A DNA stretch of 64,000 bases from Streptomyces sp. NBC_01717 (GTDB lineage Bacteria > Actinomycetota > Actinomycetes > Streptomycetales > Streptomycetaceae), in the NCBI RefSeq assembly GCF_036248255.1, contig NZ_CP109178.1, positions 4,154,001 to 4,218,000 of the forward strand. Direction: 5' to 3'. Below, in pieces: positions 8,453 through 19,838 of the stretch. The notes beneath the pieces are model-generated. The model was not told where the DNA came from. It was given only the letters and a program-made list of their open reading frames with translations, and searched no databases. The position numbers and the translations under genes were made by a program. Numbering within the stretch: position 1 is the first letter of the stretch; every line of letters starts with the position of its first letter.

Positions 8453-10020
8453 TTGGCGGCCTCCACCTCAGGCTGGGGGTCCTTCTTCTGGACGTCCGAC
8501 ATGGTGTGCTGCACCGCGGGGTTGACGATCTCCGTCAGCGGCTTCGGATAGACACCCAGGAAGATCAGCAGCGCGATCAGCGGGAGGACCACCACCAGCT
8601 CCCGGGCCTTGAGGTCGGCCATGCCCTGGACCCCGGCCTTCACCGGGCCCGTCATCGTCCGCTGGTAGAGGACGAGGACGTAGAGCGCGGCGAGCACGAT
8701 GCCGGTGGTGGCGACGATGCCGGCCGCCGGGTAGGCGCTGAACGTGCCGACCAGGACCAGGAATTCACTGACGAACGGCGAGAGTCCGGGCAGCGACAGG
8801 GTGGCGAGCCCGCCGATCAGGAAGGTGCCGGCCAGGACCGGCGCCACCTTCTGCACTCCGCCGTAGTCGGCGATGAGCCGCGAACCGCGCCGGGTGATCA
8901 GGAAGCCGGCCACCAGCATCAGCGCGGCCGTCGAGATGCCGTGGTTGACCATGTAGAGCGTGGCGCCCGACTGTCCCTGGCTGGTCATCGCGAAGATGCC
9001 CAGGATGATGAAGCCGAAGTGCGAGATCGACGCGTAGGCGATCAGCCGCTTGATGTCGCGCTGGCCGACGGCGAGCAGCGCCCCGTACACGATGCTGATC
9101 AGCGCCAGGACCAGGATCACCGGCGTCGCCCACTTGCTGGCCTCCGGGAACAGCTGGAGGCAGAAGCGGAGCATCGCGAACGTGCCGACCTTGTCGACGA
9201 CCGCGGTGATCAGGACGGCGACCGGGGAGGTCGCCTCCCCCATGGCGTTGGGCAGCCAGGTGTGCAGTGGCCAGAGCGGGGCCTTCACCGCGAAGGCGAA
9301 GAAGAACCCGAGGAACAGCCAGCGTTCGGTGCTGGTCGCCATGGAGAGCGAGCCGTTGGCACGGGCCTCCGCGATCTCGGAGAGCGAGAAGGTGCCCGCG
9401 ACGACGTACAGGCCGATGACGGCGGCCAGCATGATGAGCCCGCCGACCAGGTTGTAGAGGAGGAACTTCACGGCTGCGTAGGAGCGTTGCGCCGCGGCGT
9501 TCTCGTCACTGCCGGTGTGGGCCCGGTCCCCGAAGCCGCCGATGAGGAAGTACATCGGGATGAGCATGGCTTCGAAGAGGATGTAGAAGAGGAAGACGTC
9601 GGTGGCCTCGAAGGAGAGGATCACCATCGCTTCGACCATCAGGATCAGGGCGAAGAAGCCCTGGGTGGGGCGCCAGCGCGAGGACTTCGTCTCCAGCGGG
9701 TCGGCGTCGTGCCAGCCGGCCAGGATGACGAACGGGATCAGCAGGGCGGTGAGCGCCATGAGCGCCACCCCGATGCCGTCCACCCCGAGTTCGTACCGGA
9801 CACCGAAGTCCTTGATCCAGGCGTGTGATTCGGTGAGCTGGTAGCGGGCGCCGCCGGGCTCGAAGCGGGCGAGCGCGACGCCCGCCAGCACGAGCGTGGC
9901 GAGCGAGAAGAGCAGCGCCAGCCATTTGGCGGCGGTGCGCCGGGCGGCCGGGACGGCTGCGGTGGCGATCGCGCCGATCGCCGGGAGCGCCGCCGTCGCT
10001 GTCAGGAGGGGAAAGGACAT
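8449..10020 (-). CDS. nuoM: NADH-quinone oxidoreductase subunit M
   Basis: A 523-residue antiporter-like membrane subunit. The sequence shows the conserved glutamate helix of the family (VEAMVILSFEATDVFLFYILFE), the segment KAPLWPLHTWLPNAMGEA, and DIKRLIAYASISHFGF on the lysine helix. The ATG at 10020 lies 4 bases after the nuoL stop. It acts in the proton-translocating membrane arm together with NuoL and NuoN. Confidence 0.97.
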   Translation of the reverse strand: MSFPLLTATAALPAIGAIATAAVPAARRTAAKWLALLFSLATLVLAGVALARFEPGGARYQLTESHAWIKDFGVRYELGVDGIGVALMALTALLIPFVILAGWHDADPLETKSSRWRPTQGFFALILMVEAMVILSFEATDVFLFYILFEAMLIPMYFLIGGFGDRAHTGSDENAAAQRSYAAVKFLLYNLVGGLIMLAAVIGLYVVAGTFSLSEIAEARANGSLSMATSTERWLFLGFFFAFAVKAPLWPLHTWLPNAMGEATSPVAVLITAVVDKVGTFAMLRFCLQLFPEASKWATPVILVLALISIVYGALLAVGQRDIKRLIAYASISHFGFIILGIFAMTSQGQSGATLYMVNHGISTAALMLVAGFLITRRGSRLIADYGGVQKVAPVLAGTFLIGGLATLSLPGLSPFVSEFLVLVGTFSAYPAAGIVATTGIVLAALYVLVLYQRTMTGPVKAGVQGMADLKARELVVVLPLIALLIFLGVYPKPLTEIVNPAVQHTMSDVQKKDPQPEVEAAK

Positions 10021-10024
10021 GTGA

Positions 10025-11920
10025 TCAGACCGCCCTCATCAGCAGGGTCGCGGCGATGACGACCGCCGTACCGCCGAACATCGAGACCGCGTAGGAGCGG
10101 GCGTAGCCGTTCTGCAGCTTGCGCAGCCGGCCGGAGAGCCCGCCCATCGACGCGGCCGTGCCGTTGACGACGCCGTCGACCAGGGTGTGGTCGACGTACA
10201 CCAGGGAGCGGGTGAGGTGCTCACCGCCGCGGACCAGGACCACGTGGTTGAAGTCGTCCTGCAGGAGGTCGCGGCGGGCGGCCCGGGTGAGCAGTGAGCC
10301 GCGCGGGGCGACGACCGGTACCGGCCGACGCCCGTACATCGACCAGGCGATGGCGACGCCGATGACGAGTACCACCATGGTGGCGGCGGTGACGGTCGCG
10401 GCACCGACCGGCGATTCCCCGTGGCTGTGGCCGGTGACCGGCTCCAGCCAGTTCAGGAAGCGGTCGCCGATGGAGAAGAAGCCTCCGGCGAAGACCGAAC
10501 CGAGCGCCAGGACGATCATGGGGATCGTCATCGACTTCGGGGACTCGTGCGGATGCGGCTCATGGCCTTCCGCGTCGGGCTGCCACCGCTTCTCGCCGAA
10601 GAACGTCAGCAGCATCACGCGCGTCATGTAGAACGCGGTGATCGCGGCGCCCAGCAACGCGACGCCGCCGAGGATCCAGCCCTCGGTGCCGCCCTTGGCG
10701 AACGCCGCCTCGATGATCTTGTCCTTGGAGAAGAAGCCGGACAGGCCGGGGAAGCCGATGATCGCCAGATAGCCGAGGCCGAAGGTGATGAAGGTGACCG
10801 GCATGTACGTGCGCAGGCCGCCGAACTTCCGCATGTCGACCTCGTCGTTCATGCCGTGCATGACCGAACCGGCGCCGAGGAAGAGCCCGGCCTTGAAGAA
10901 GCCGTGCGTCACCAGGTGCATGATCGCGAAGACGTAGCCGATCGGGCCGAGCCCGGCGGCCAGGATCATGTAGCCGATCTGCGACATCGTCGACCCGGCG
11001 AGGGCCTTCTTGATGTCGTCCTTCGCGCAACCGACGATCGCACCGAAGAGCAGCGTGACCGCACCGACGACCACGACGACCAACTGTGCGTCCGGCGCGG
11101 CGTTGAAGATCGCGCCGGAGCGGACGATCAGATAGACGCCCGCGGTCACCATGGTGGCGGCGTGGATGAGGGCGGAGACCGGGGTCGGGCCCTCCATCGC
11201 GTCGCCGAGCCAGGACTGCAGCGGCACCTGGGCCGACTTGCCGCAGGCGGCGAGCAGCAGCATCAGGCCGATCGCTGTCAGCTTGCCCTCGCCCGTCTCC
11301 CCGGTCGATGCCAGGACGGGCCCGAAGGCGAACGTGCCGAACGTGGTGAACATCAGCATGATCGCGATCGACAGGCCCATGTCGCCGACCCGGTTGACCA
11401 GGAACGCCTTCTTGGCGGCGGTCGCCGCACTGGGCTTGTGCTGCCAGAAGCCGATCAGCAGGTACGACGCCAGACCGACGCCCTCCCACCCGACGTACAG
11501 CAGCAGGTAGTTGTCGGCGAGGACCAGCAGGAGCATCGCCGCGAGGAACAGGTTCAGATAGCCGAAGAACCGGCGCCGGCGCTCGTCGTGCTCCATGTAG
11601 CCGATCGAGTAGATGTGGATCAGGGTGCCCACACCGGTGATCAGCAGTACGAACGTCATCGACAACTGGTCGAGCTGGAAGGCCACATCGGCCTGGAAGC
11701 CCTCGACCGGGATCCAGCTGAACAGGTACTGGTGCAGCGCCCGGTGGTCGGCGCCCTTCCCCAGCATGTCGACGAAGAGCACCGCACCGATGACGAATGA
11801 AACGGCGGCGAGCAGCGTGCCGATCCAGTGTCCGGAGCGGTCCAGCCGACGGCCTCCGCAGAGCAGGACGGCCGCTCCGAGCAGGGGCGCCGCGACAAGC
11901 AGCGCAATGAGGTTGTCCAC
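10025..11920 (-). CDS. nuoL: NADH-quinone oxidoreductase subunit L
   Basis: A 631-residue protein, the largest antiporter-like subunit at the distal end of the membrane arm. Visible motifs are [16 protein letters not shown] near residue 145, [31 protein letters not shown] split over helices 7-8, and [19 protein letters not shown] long C-terminal region is consistent with the lateral helix HL. The GTG at 11920 is preceded by AAGGGGA and lies 14 bases after the nuoK stop. Confidence 0.97.
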   Translation of the reverse strand: MDNLIALLVAAPLLGAAVLLCGGRRLDRSGHWIGTLLAAVSFVIGAVLFVDMLGKGADHRALHQYLFSWIPVEGFQADVAFQLDQLSMTFVLLITGVGTLIHIYSIGYMEHDERRRRFFGYLNLFLAAMLLLVLADNYLLLYVGWEGVGLASYLLIGFWQHKPSAATAAKKAFLVNRVGDMGLSIAIMLMFTTFGTFAFGPVLASTGETGEGKLTAIGLMLLLAACGKSAQVPLQSWLGDAMEGPTPVSALIHAATMVTAGVYLIVRSGAIFNAAPDAQLVVVVVGAVTLLFGAIVGCAKDDIKKALAGSTMSQIGYMILAAGLGPIGYVFAIMHLVTHGFFKAGLFLGAGSVMHGMNDEVDMRKFGGLRTYMPVTFITFGLGYLAIIGFPGLSGFFSKDKIIEAAFAKGGTEGWILGGVALLGAAITAFYMTRVMLLTFFGEKRWQPDAEGHEPHPHESPKSMTIPMIVLALGSVFAGGFFSIGDRFLNWLEPVTGHSHGESPVGAATVTAATMVVLVIGVAIAWSMYGRRPVPVVAPRGSLLTRAARRDLLQDDFNHVVLVRGGEHLTRSLVYVDHTLVDGVVNGTAASMGGLSGRLRKLQNGYARSYAVSMFGGTAVVIAATLLMRAV

Positions 11921-11934
11921 GATTCAGCGTCCCC

Positions 11935-12234
11935 TTACAACTTCATCAGGCTGGCGTCGTCGACCGAGGCCGAGTGGCGGGAACGGAACAGCGACACGAT
12001 GATCGCGAGCCCGACCACGACCTCGGCGGCGGCGACGACCATCGTGAAGAAGGCGATGATCTGGCCGTCGAGGTTGCCGTGCATCCGGGAGAAGGTGACG
12101 AACGCGAGGTTGCAGGCGTTGAGCATCAGCTCGACGCACATGAACACCACGATCGCGTTCCGCCTGATCAGCACCCCGGACGCACCGATGGTGAACAACA
12201 GAGCAGCGAGATAGAGGTAGTTGACCGGGTTCAC
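11935..12234 (-). CDS. nuoK: NADH-quinone oxidoreductase subunit K
   Basis: A 99-residue protein with three transmembrane helices, of the MnhC/NuoK type. The second helix carries the conserved glutamate in [17 protein letters not shown], and the third contains a second glutamate ([13 protein letters not shown]); both are known to matter for proton translocation. The GTG start at 12234 overlaps the nuoJ stop (GTGA). The stop is TAA, unusual in this operon. Confidence 0.96.
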   Translation of the reverse strand: MNPVNYLYLAALLFTIGASGVLIRRNAIVVFMCVELMLNACNLAFVTFSRMHGNLDGQIIAFFTMVVAAAEVVVGLAIIVSLFRSRHSASVDDASLMKL

Positions 12235-13055
12235 TTGGCGACCCCCTCTTCTTCGTTGTCACGGCCGAGCCGCTCCTCGGAGCGCTGCTCCAGGGCCTTG
12301 AGCTGGGCGAGCGACTCGTTCGACACGTCGCGGATCTGGCCGCGCTTGCGCAGCGTCTGCATGACGGTGAGCTCGGACGGGGTGCCGTCCGGGAGCAGAC
12401 CGGCGATGTCCACCGCGTTGTGCCGGGCGTAGACGCCGGGGGCGGGCAGCGGCGGCAGGTGATTGCCGCGTACGCGCTCCTCGGACATCTCCCGCTGGGT
12501 CTTGGCCCGTTCGGTGCGCTCGCGGTGCGTGAGCACCATCGCGCCGACCGTGGCCGTGATCAGCAGGGCGCCGGTGATCTCGAAGGCGAAGACGTACTTG
12601 GTGAAGATGAGGCTGGCCAGCCCCTCGACGTTCCCGCCGTGCGCGGCGTTGGCGGTGCCGAGTCCGTTGAAACTGTTCAGGGATGCGTGGGCGATGCCCG
12701 CGATCAGCAGGACACCGAAGCCGAGTCCGCACCCCACGGCCAGCCAGCGCTGGCCCTTGAGGGTCTCCTTCAGTGAGTCCGCCGCCGTGACACCGACGAG
12801 CATGACCACGAAGAGGAACAGCATCATGATCGCGCCCGTGTAGACGACGATCTGGACGACGCCGAGGAAGTACGCGCCGTTGGCGAGGTAGAAGACCGCA
12901 AGGACGATCATGGTCCCGGCCAGGCTCAGCGCACTGTGCACGGCCTTCTTCATCAGTACCGTGGACAGCGCTCCGAGCACGGCGACCGTGCCGAGCAGCC
13001 AGAACTGGACGGCCTCCCCGGTCGACGTGAGGGAGGCTGCGGCGAGGCCGGTCAT
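12231..13055 (-). CDS. nuoJ: NADH-quinone oxidoreductase subunit J
   Basis: A 274-residue membrane subunit with five hydrophobic helices in the first 190 residues. These include the block [20 protein letters not shown], which forms the pi-bulge helix linking quinone reduction to the membrane arm. The roughly 90-residue hydrophilic C-terminal tail is longer than in Escherichia coli NuoJ and appears typical of actinobacteria. The ATG at 13055 overlaps the nuoI stop by 4 bases. Confidence 0.95.
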   Translation of the reverse strand: MTGLAAASLTSTGEAVQFWLLGTVAVLGALSTVLMKKAVHSALSLAGTMIVLAVFYLANGAYFLGVVQIVVYTGAIMMLFLFVVMLVGVTAADSLKETLKGQRWLAVGCGLGFGVLLIAGIAHASLNSFNGLGTANAAHGGNVEGLASLIFTKYVFAFEITGALLITATVGAMVLTHRERTERAKTQREMSEERVRGNHLPPLPAPGVYARHNAVDIAGLLPDGTPSELTVMQTLRKRGQIRDVSNESLAQLKALEQRSEERLGRDNEEEGVAK

Positions 13056-13681
13056 GCGTCCACCTCCTGGGCCGCGCCGTCGTTCTCGTCGTCGCCGTCG
13101 GACGGCTTCTCGCCCTTGGAGACCGCGACCTGACGCTCCGTACCGGGCGCGACCTCCGTCACCAGGCCCCGGTAGTAGTCCTGCTCGTCCATCCCCGGGA
13201 AGATCGCGTGCGGGGTGTCGACCATGCCTTCCTCCAGGCCCGCGAGCAGCTCACTCTTGGTGTAGATGAGGCTCTCGCGGGTGGTGTTGGCGAGCTCGAA
13301 CTCGTTGGTCATCGTCAGCGCCCGGGTCGGGCAGGCCTCGATGCACAGTCCGCAGAGAATGCAGCGCGCGTAGTTGATCTGGTAGACGCGGCCGTAGCGC
13401 TCACCCGGGGAGTAGCGCTCCTCGTCGGTGTTGTCCGCGCCCTCCACATAGATGGCGTCGGCCGGACAGGCCCAGGCGCACAGCTCGCAGCCGACGCACT
13501 TCTCCAGGCCGTCGGGGTGACGGTTGAGCTGATGCCGGCCGTGGAAGCGCGGCGCCGTCACCTTCTGCTGTTCCGGGTACTGCTCGGTCAGCCGCTTCTT
13601 GAACATGGCCTTGAAGGTCACGCCGAAGCCGGCCACAGGGTTCTGGAACTTCTCCCCCGAGGGTTCCGATGACTCAGGCAC
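13052..13681 (-). CDS. nuoI: NADH-quinone oxidoreductase subunit I (2x 4Fe-4S)
   Basis: A 209-residue ferredoxin-like subunit carrying clusters N6a and N6b on the way to the quinone site. Two CxxCxxCxxxCP motifs are seen: [12 protein letters not shown] and [12 protein letters not shown]. The GTG at 13681 is chosen because a perfect GGAGG lies 8 bases upstream; the frame is open further upstream, but that extension is antisense-like and lies inside nuoH. With this start the gene overlaps the 3' end of nuoH by 8 bases. The acidic C-terminal tail ([14 protein letters not shown]) is unlikely to be structured. Confidence 0.96.
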   Translation of the reverse strand: MPESSEPSGEKFQNPVAGFGVTFKAMFKKRLTEQYPEQQKVTAPRFHGRHQLNRHPDGLEKCVGCELCAWACPADAIYVEGADNTDEERYSPGERYGRVYQINYARCILCGLCIEACPTRALTMTNEFELANTTRESLIYTKSELLAGLEEGMVDTPHAIFPGMDEQDYYRGLVTEVAPGTERQVAVSKGEKPSDGDDENDGAAQEVDA

Positions 13682-15098
13682 CGTCAGCCTCCTTTCCGTC
13701 ACTCGGACTTGCGCCCATCTGACTGCCGTCACTCTGAGTATCCGGCCCCCCACTGACAACGAGCTCCCGCTCATGCCGTGGCCTGCGTCGCGGTACCGGC
13801 GGCAGGGTCTGTCCGGGCAGCGGCGGCACCGGGAATCCGCCCGCCATCGGGTCGAACGCGGGTCCTGGTTCCGGTGCCGGTTCCGCCCCGGCCCCCTTGG
13901 CCGAGCGGTCCCGGAAGATGTCGACGACGAAGGAGATCAGCAGGATCGCGATCACGGCGCCCGCCACGGACAGCAACAGCGAGTTGAAGTCGTAGCCGTC
14001 GTTGCGCAGAGCCCGCACGGTCGCGACCAGCATCAGCCAGACCACGGAGACCGGGATCAGGATCTTCCAGCCGAGCTTCATCAGCTGGTCGTAGCGGACG
14101 CGGGGCAGGGTGCCGCGCAGCCAGATGAAGAAGAAGAGCAGCAACTGGACCTTGACGACGAACCACAGCATCGGCCACCAGCCGTGGTTCGCCCCCTCCC
14201 AGAAGGTGCTGATCGGCCACGGGGCCCGCCAGCCGCCCAGGAACAGGGTCGTGGAGACCGCGGAGACGGTGACCATGTTGACGTACTCGGCGAGCATGAA
14301 CATCGCGAACTTGATCGACGAGTACTCGGTGTTGAAACCGCCGACCAGGTCGCCCTCGGACTCCGGCATGTCGAACGGGGCTCGGTTGGTCTCGCCGACC
14401 ATCGTGACGATGTAGATGATGAACGAGACCGGCAGCAGGATGATGAACCAGCGGTCGTGCTGCGCCTCCACGATCTTCGAGGTCGACATCGACCCGGAGT
14501 AGAGGAAGACGGAGGCGAACGCCGCTCCCATCGCGATCTCGTACGAGATCATCTGCGCACACGAGCGCAGGCCGCCGAGCAGCGGGTACGTCGATCCGGA
14601 GGACCAGCCGGCCAGCACGATGCCGTAGATCCCGACCGAGGCGACCGCGAGGATGTAGAGCATCGCGATCGGCAGGTCGGTGAGCTGCATCGCCGTACGG
14701 TGGCCGAAGATCGAGACCTCGTTGCCGGACGGCCCGAACGGGATCACCGCGATCGCCATGAACGCCGGTACGGCGGCGACGATCGGCGCGAGGACATAGA
14801 CGACCTTGTCCGCCCGCTTGACGACGAGGTCTTCCTTCAGCATCAGCTTGATGCCGTCGGCGAGCGACTGGAGCATGCCCCAGGGGCCGTGCCGGTTGGG
14901 GCCGATGCGCAGCTGCATCCAGGCGACGACCTTGCGCTCCCACACGATGGAGAAGAGCACGGTCACCATCAGGAACGCGAAGCAGAACACCGCCTTGATG
15001 ACGACGAGCCACCAGGGGTCGGTGCCGAACATCGACAGATCCTCGGCGGCGAGTACGGCACGGTCAGGTGCCGCGGCCAGTTGAGCGAGGGCAGTCAC
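13674..15098 (-). CDS. nuoH: NADH-quinone oxidoreductase subunit H
   Basis: A 474-residue membrane subunit that forms much of the quinone chamber. The signature [18 protein letters not shown] is followed by [16 protein letters not shown]. There are about eight transmembrane helices up to residue 390, then a Pro-rich hydrophilic tail of about 80 residues that is absent from proteobacterial NuoH and is common in Streptomyces. The GTG start at 15098 overlaps the nuoG stop by 4 bases (GTGA). Confidence 0.96.
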   Translation of the reverse strand: MTALAQLAAAPDRAVLAAEDLSMFGTDPWWLVVIKAVFCFAFLMVTVLFSIVWERKVVAWMQLRIGPNRHGPWGMLQSLADGIKLMLKEDLVVKRADKVVYVLAPIVAAVPAFMAIAVIPFGPSGNEVSIFGHRTAMQLTDLPIAMLYILAVASVGIYGIVLAGWSSGSTYPLLGGLRSCAQMISYEIAMGAAFASVFLYSGSMSTSKIVEAQHDRWFIILLPVSFIIYIVTMVGETNRAPFDMPESEGDLVGGFNTEYSSIKFAMFMLAEYVNMVTVSAVSTTLFLGGWRAPWPISTFWEGANHGWWPMLWFVVKVQLLLFFFIWLRGTLPRVRYDQLMKLGWKILIPVSVVWLMLVATVRALRNDGYDFNSLLLSVAGAVIAILLISFVVDIFRDRSAKGAGAEPAPEPGPAFDPMAGGFPVPPLPGQTLPPVPRRRPRHERELVVSGGPDTQSDGSQMGASPSDGKEADGA

Positions 15099-17602
15099 GC
15101 TCGCACCTCCGGTGTGACGTCGGGAGTACCCGGTGCGGCGGGACCGATCCGGACCAGGCCGCCGGGGTGGGCGCCGGTGTCGGCCGGGACACCCCGCCCG
15201 ACGGAGTTCAGCGGCACCCAGACCACGCGGTCCGGCATGTCGGTGACCTGCAGCGGGAGCTCGACGCTGCCGGACGGGCCGGTGACGGCCAGCAGGTCGC
15301 CGTCCTTCACCCCTGTCTCGGCGGCGGTGACGGCGGAGAGCCGGGCGACCGCGGCGTGCCGGGTGCCGGCCAGCGCGGCGTCGCCCTCCTGGAGCCTGCC
15401 CTGGTCGAGCAGGAGCCGGTGGCCCGCGAGGACCGCCTCGCCCTCGCCGGCCCGGGGCAGCGGCTGCGCCGACTCCTGCGGGTCGGAGGCGTGTGTGCCG
15501 GTCCAGCCGCCGAGCCGGTCCAGCTCACGGCGTACGGACTTCACATCCGGCAGCGCGAAGTGGACGTCCAGCGCGTCGGCCAGCATGTGCAGGACCCGCG
15601 CGTCCGTCGGGGCGGGCGTCCGCGTCAGCTGCTCGGGCTTGAGCGCGGCCTCGAACATCCGCGCCCTGCCCTCCCAGTTGAGGAAGGTGCCGGCCTTCTC
15701 GGCCACTGCTGCGACCGGGAACACCACGTCGGCCCGCTCGGTGACCTCGCTGGGCCTCAGCTCCAGCGAGACGAGGAAGCCGACCTGGTCCAGTGCCTCC
15801 AGGGCACGTGCCGGGTCCGGCAGATCGACGGCCTCGACGCCGGCGACGAGCAGCGCGCCCAGTTCGCCGGTGGCCGCGGCCTCGAGGATCTGACCGGTGT
15901 CGCGACCGAACCGGGCGGGCAGTTCGGCGACGCCCCAGACGGCCGCCACCTCGTCCCTGGCCCGCGGGTCGGTGGCCGGTCGGCCGCCGGGCAGCAGCGA
16001 CGGGAGCGCGCCCGCCTCCACCGCACCGCGCTCGCCGGCCCGGCGCGGGATCCACACCAGCCGGGCCCCGGTCGCGGTCGCGGCCCGTACCGCGGCGGTC
16101 AGCCCGCCCGGCACCGCGGCCAGTCGCTCGCCGACCACGATCACGGCGCCCTCGCCGCGCAGCGCCTCGGCGGCCGCGGCCCCGTCACCGTCGAGTCCGA
16201 CGCTGCCCGCGATCGCGTCCAGCCACTCGGTCTCGGTGCCGGGTGCGGCGGGAAGCAGCGTGCCGCCCGCCTTCGTCAGCCCGCGGGTGGCGTGCGAGGC
16301 GACGGCGAAGGTGCGCTGGCCGTGCTTGCGGTTGGCCTTGCGCAGCCGCAGGAAGACGCCGGGGGCCTCCTCCTCGGACTCGAAGCCGACCAGCAGTACG
16401 GTCGACGCCTTCTCCAGCGTGCTGTACGTGAGGCCGCTGCCGTCCAGGTCACGTCCGCGTCCTGCGACCCGGGCGGCCAGGAAGTCGGCCTCCTCGCTGC
16501 TGTGCACCCGGGCCCTGAAGTCGATGTCGTTCGTATCGAGGGCGATCCGGGCGAACTTGCTGTACGCGTACGCGTCCTCGACGGTCAGCCGGCCGCCCGT
16601 GAGGACTCCGGCCCTGCCGCGTGCGGCGGCGAGCCCGGTGGCCGCGGCCTCCAGCGCCTCGGGCCAGCTCGCCGGTGCGAGGACGCCCTCCTCGTTACGT
16701 ACCAGCGGAGTGGTGAGCCGGTCCCGCTGCTGTGCGTAACGGAACCCGAAGCGGCCCTTGTCGCAGACCCACTCCTCGTTGACCTCGGGGTCGTTGGCGG
16801 CGAGCCGCCGCATGACCTTGCCGCGCCGGTGGTCGGTGCGGGTCGCGCAGCCGCCCGCGCAGTGCTCGCAGACCGACGGCGACGACACCAGGTCGAAGGG
16901 CCGGGAGCGGAATCGGTAGGCCGCCGAGGTCAGCGCGCCGACCGGGCAGATCTGGATGGTGTTGCCGGAGAAGTACGACTGGAACGGGTCGCCCTCGCCC
17001 GTACCGACCTGCTGGAGCGCGCCGCGCTCGATCAGCTCGATCATCGGGTCGCCCGCCACCTGGTTGGAGAACCGGGTGCAGCGCGCACAGAGCACACACC
17101 GCTCACGGTCCAGCAGCACCTGGGTGGAGATCGGGACGGGCTTCTCGTACGTCCGCTTCTTTCCGTCGAACCGGGAGTCCGGGTCGCCGTGCGACATCGC
17201 CTGGTTCTGCAGCGGGCACTCGCCGCCCTTGTCGCAGACCGGGCAGTCCAGCGGGTGGTTGATCAGCAGCAGCTCCATCACCCCGCGCTGCGCCTTGTCG
17301 GCGACCGGTGAGGTGAGCTGCGACTTGACGACCATGCCGTCGGTGCAGGTGATGGTGCAGGACGCCATCGGCTTGCGCTGGCCCTCGACCTCGACGATGC
17401 ACTGCCGGCAGGCGCCGGCCGGGTCGAGGAGCGGGTGGTCGCAGAAGCGCGGGATCTCGATCCCGAGGAGCTCGGCGGCCCGGATGACCAGGGTGCCCTT
17501 GGGCACGCTGATCTCGATGCCGTCGATCGTCAGCGTGACAAGGTCCTCGGGCGGGACCGCCGCCTCGCCGCCCCCGGAGGGCGCACTTGTGGTGACTGTC
17601 AT
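15095..17602 (-). CDS. nuoG: NADH-quinone oxidoreductase subunit G
   Basis: An 835-residue iron-sulfur subunit of the peripheral arm. The N-terminal 2Fe-2S domain has [15 protein letters not shown]; next come the His-coordinated cluster region, [13 protein letters not shown], the ferredoxin-like [10 protein letters not shown], and [10 protein letters not shown] of the molybdopterin-oxidoreductase-like domain, which corresponds to the extra N7 cluster ligands. The remaining 500 residues are the degenerate molybdopterin fold. The start is the ATG at 17602, overlapping the nuoF stop (ATGA), which gives [12 protein letters not shown]. Longer upstream readings lie inside nuoF in another frame and are discarded. 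Confidence 0.97.
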   Translation of the reverse strand: MTVTTSAPSGGGEAAVPPEDLVTLTIDGIEISVPKGTLVIRAAELLGIEIPRFCDHPLLDPAGACRQCIVEVEGQRKPMASCTITCTDGMVVKSQLTSPVADKAQRGVMELLLINHPLDCPVCDKGGECPLQNQAMSHGDPDSRFDGKKRTYEKPVPISTQVLLDRERCVLCARCTRFSNQVAGDPMIELIERGALQQVGTGEGDPFQSYFSGNTIQICPVGALTSAAYRFRSRPFDLVSSPSVCEHCAGGCATRTDHRRGKVMRRLAANDPEVNEEWVCDKGRFGFRYAQQRDRLTTPLVRNEEGVLAPASWPEALEAAATGLAAARGRAGVLTGGRLTVEDAYAYSKFARIALDTNDIDFRARVHSSEEADFLAARVAGRGRDLDGSGLTYSTLEKASTVLLVGFESEEEAPGVFLRLRKANRKHGQRTFAVASHATRGLTKAGGTLLPAAPGTETEWLDAIAGSVGLDGDGAAAAEALRGEGAVIVVGERLAAVPGGLTAAVRAATATGARLVWIPRRAGERGAVEAGALPSLLPGGRPATDPRARDEVAAVWGVAELPARFGRDTGQILEAAATGELGALLVAGVEAVDLPDPARALEALDQVGFLVSLELRPSEVTERADVVFPVAAVAEKAGTFLNWEGRARMFEAALKPEQLTRTPAPTDARVLHMLADALDVHFALPDVKSVRRELDRLGGWTGTHASDPQESAQPLPRAGEGEAVLAGHRLLLDQGRLQEGDAALAGTRHAAVARLSAVTAAETGVKDGDLLAVTGPSGSVELPLQVTDMPDRVVWVPLNSVGRGVPADTGAHPGGLVRIGPAAPGTPDVTPEVRA

Positions 17603-18978
17603 GCGTTCACCCCCTGGTGAGAGTTCTTGTCGTCGGCCCAGGCGGTCGACTTGGCGGGATCGAAGGGGCAGCCCTTGCCGGTGATGTGCTGCTCGTACTC
17701 CTCGCGGAAGTACTTCAGCGAGGAGAAGATCGGCGAGGCGGCGCCGTCGCCGAGGGCGCAGAAGGACTTGCCGTTGATGTTGTCGGCGATGTCGTTCAGC
17801 TTGTCGAGGTCGGCCATCTGCCCCTTGCCGGCCTCGATGTCGCGGAGCAACTGGACGAGCCAGTAGGTGCCCTCGCGGCACGGCGTGCACTTTCCGCAGG
17901 ACTCGTGGGCGTAGAACTCGGTCCAGCGGGTGACGGCCCGCACCACGCACGTCGTCTCGTCGAAGCACTGGAGCGCCTTGGTGCCGAGCATGGAGCCGGC
18001 GGCGCCGACGCCCTCGTAGTCGAGGGGCACATCGAGGTGCTCGTCGGTGAACATCGGGGTGGAGGAGCCGCCCGGCGTCCAGAACTTCAGCCGGTGGCCG
18101 GGGCGCATGCCGCCGCTCATGTCGAGCAGCTGGCGCAGCGTGATGCCGAGCGGCGCCTCGTACTGGCCGGGGCTGGCGACGTGCCCGCTGAGCGAGTACA
18201 GCGTGAAGCCCGGGGACTTCTCGCTGCCCATCGACTTGAACCAGTCCTTGCCCTTGCTCAGGATCGCGGGAACCGACGCGATGGACTCGACGTTGTTCAC
18301 CACGGTGGGGCAGGCGTACAGACCGGCGACCGCGGGGAAGGGGGGCCGCAGCCGGGGCTGGCCGCGTCGCCCTTCGAGCGAGTCGAGCAGCGCGGTCTCC
18401 TCACCACAGATGTACGCGCCCGCGCCCGCGTGCACGGTGAGTTCCAGGTCGAGCCCCGAGCCCAGGATGCTCGTCCCGAGGTAGCCCGCCTCGTAGGCCT
18501 CGCGCACGGCCTCGTGCAACCGCCTTAGTACGGGGACGACTTCACCGCGCAGATAGATGAAGGCGTGCGAGGACCGGATCGCGTAGCAGGCGATCACGAT
18601 GCCCTCGATGAGGCTGTGCGGGTTGGCGAAGAGGAGCGGGATGTCCTTGCAGGTCCCGGGCTCCGACTCGTCGGCGTTGACCACCAGGTAGTGCGGCTTG
18701 CCGTCACCCTGCGGGATGAACTGCCACTTCATGCCGGTGGGGAAGCCGGCACCGCCGCGGCCGCGCAGTCCGGAGTCCTTGACGTACGCGATGAGGTCGT
18801 CCGGCGACATGGCGAGGGCCTTGCGCAGCCCCTCGTAGCCGCCGTGCCGCCGGTAGGTGTCCAGGGTCCAGGACTCGGGCTCGTCCCAGAAGGCGGAGAG
18901 CACGGGCGAGAGCAGCTTCTCGGGGCTGGCCCCGCTGCCGTTGCCGCCCCCGTCGTTGATTTCGGCTGCCAATGTCAT
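17599..18978 (-). CDS. nuoF: NADH-quinone oxidoreductase subunit F (NADH/FMN-binding)
   Basis: A 459-residue subunit that oxidises NADH and passes electrons through FMN to cluster N3. The glycine-rich [13 protein letters not shown] binds [26 protein letters not shown] is the second nucleotide-site block, and [11 protein letters not shown] supplies the 4Fe-4S cysteines near the C-terminus. The ATG at 18978 shares its A with the nuoE TGA stop (TGATG on the minus strand), indicating translational coupling. Confidence 0.97.
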   Translation of the reverse strand: MTLAAEINDGGGNGSGASPEKLLSPVLSAFWDEPESWTLDTYRRHGGYEGLRKALAMSPDDLIAYVKDSGLRGRGGAGFPTGMKWQFIPQGDGKPHYLVVNADESEPGTCKDIPLLFANPHSLIEGIVIACYAIRSSHAFIYLRGEVVPVLRRLHEAVREAYEAGYLGTSILGSGLDLELTVHAGAGAYICGEETALLDSLEGRRGQPRLRPPFPAVAGLYACPTVVNNVESIASVPAILSKGKDWFKSMGSEKSPGFTLYSLSGHVASPGQYEAPLGITLRQLLDMSGGMRPGHRLKFWTPGGSSTPMFTDEHLDVPLDYEGVGAAGSMLGTKALQCFDETTCVVRAVTRWTEFYAHESCGKCTPCREGTYWLVQLLRDIEAGKGQMADLDKLNDIADNINGKSFCALGDGAASPIFSSLKYFREEYEQHITGKGCPFDPAKSTAWADDKNSHQGVNA

Positions 18979-19838
18979 CACTCCCCCTCCTCGGCTGCGG
19001 GACCGGCCGGGTGGTCCGGGTCGGATGCAGAGGTCTGCTGCGGTGCGTCGTGGGAGCTGAGGTGCTCGGCGCCCGGCTGCGGACGGTCCTGCGGAGCTTC
19101 CGCGCGGGCTGCCTCGCCACGCGGAGCGACGACCTTCGGGTGCAGCTCCTCGCCCTTCGCCAACCGGAGGCCGACGAGCGAGGCGGGGCCGGCGCCACCG
19201 GTGGCCTCGACGGCGCCGGGGCGCTGGTCGGGGAAGCCGGCCAGGATCCGGGCGGTCTCTTTGTACGAGCAGAGCGGGGCGCCGCGGGTGGGTTCGACGG
19301 TGCGCCCGGCGATCAGGTCGTCGACGAGCTGTGTCGCGCTCTCCGGCGTCTGGTTGTCGAAGAACTCCCAGTTGACCATCACGACGGGTGCGAAGTCGCA
19401 GGCCGCGTTGCACTCGATGTGTTCGAGGGTGACCTTGCCGTCCTCGGTCGTCTCGTTGTTGCCGACGCCGAGGTGCTGCTTGAGCCGGTCGAAGATGGCG
19501 TCGCCGCCCATCACCGCACACAGCGTGTTGGTGCAGACGCCGACCTGGTAGTCGCCGCTCGGCCTGCGCCGGTACATCGAGTAGAAGGTGGCGACCGCGG
19601 TGACCTCGGCGGTGGTGAGGCCGAGCAGCTCGGCGCAGAGCGCCATGCCCGTACGGGAGACGTACCCCTCCTCGGACTGCACCAGGTGCAGCAGCGGCAG
19701 CAGCGCGGAGCGGCTGTCGGGGTAGCGGGCGATCACCTCCTTCGCGTCCGCTTCGAGCCTGGCGCGCACCTCGGCCGGGTAGGCGGGGGCGGGGAGCTGC
19801 GGCATCCCCAGACTGACTTCCTGACGTACTTCGGTCAC
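18978..19838 (-). CDS. nuoE: NADH-quinone oxidoreductase subunit E (2Fe-2S)
   Basis: A 286-residue thioredoxin-like subunit holding the off-pathway cluster N1a. Its four cysteine ligands lie in VCTNTLC and ECNAAC. The core ends near residue 190. The remaining 90 residues are a Pro/Ala/Glu-rich tail, which makes this NuoE much longer than the roughly 165-residue E. coli protein. The GTG start at 19838 overlaps the nuoD stop by 4 bases; an internal ATG 11 codons downstream ([10 protein letters not shown]) is an alternative. Confidence 0.95.
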   Translation of the reverse strand: MTEVRQEVSLGMPQLPAPAYPAEVRARLEADAKEVIARYPDSRSALLPLLHLVQSEEGYVSRTGMALCAELLGLTTAEVTAVATFYSMYRRRPSGDYQVGVCTNTLCAVMGGDAIFDRLKQHLGVGNNETTEDGKVTLEHIECNAACDFAPVVMVNWEFFDNQTPESATQLVDDLIAGRTVEPTRGAPLCSYKETARILAGFPDQRPGAVEATGGAGPASLVGLRLAKGEELHPKVVAPRGEAARAEAPQDRPQPGAEHLSSHDAPQQTSASDPDHPAGPAAEEGE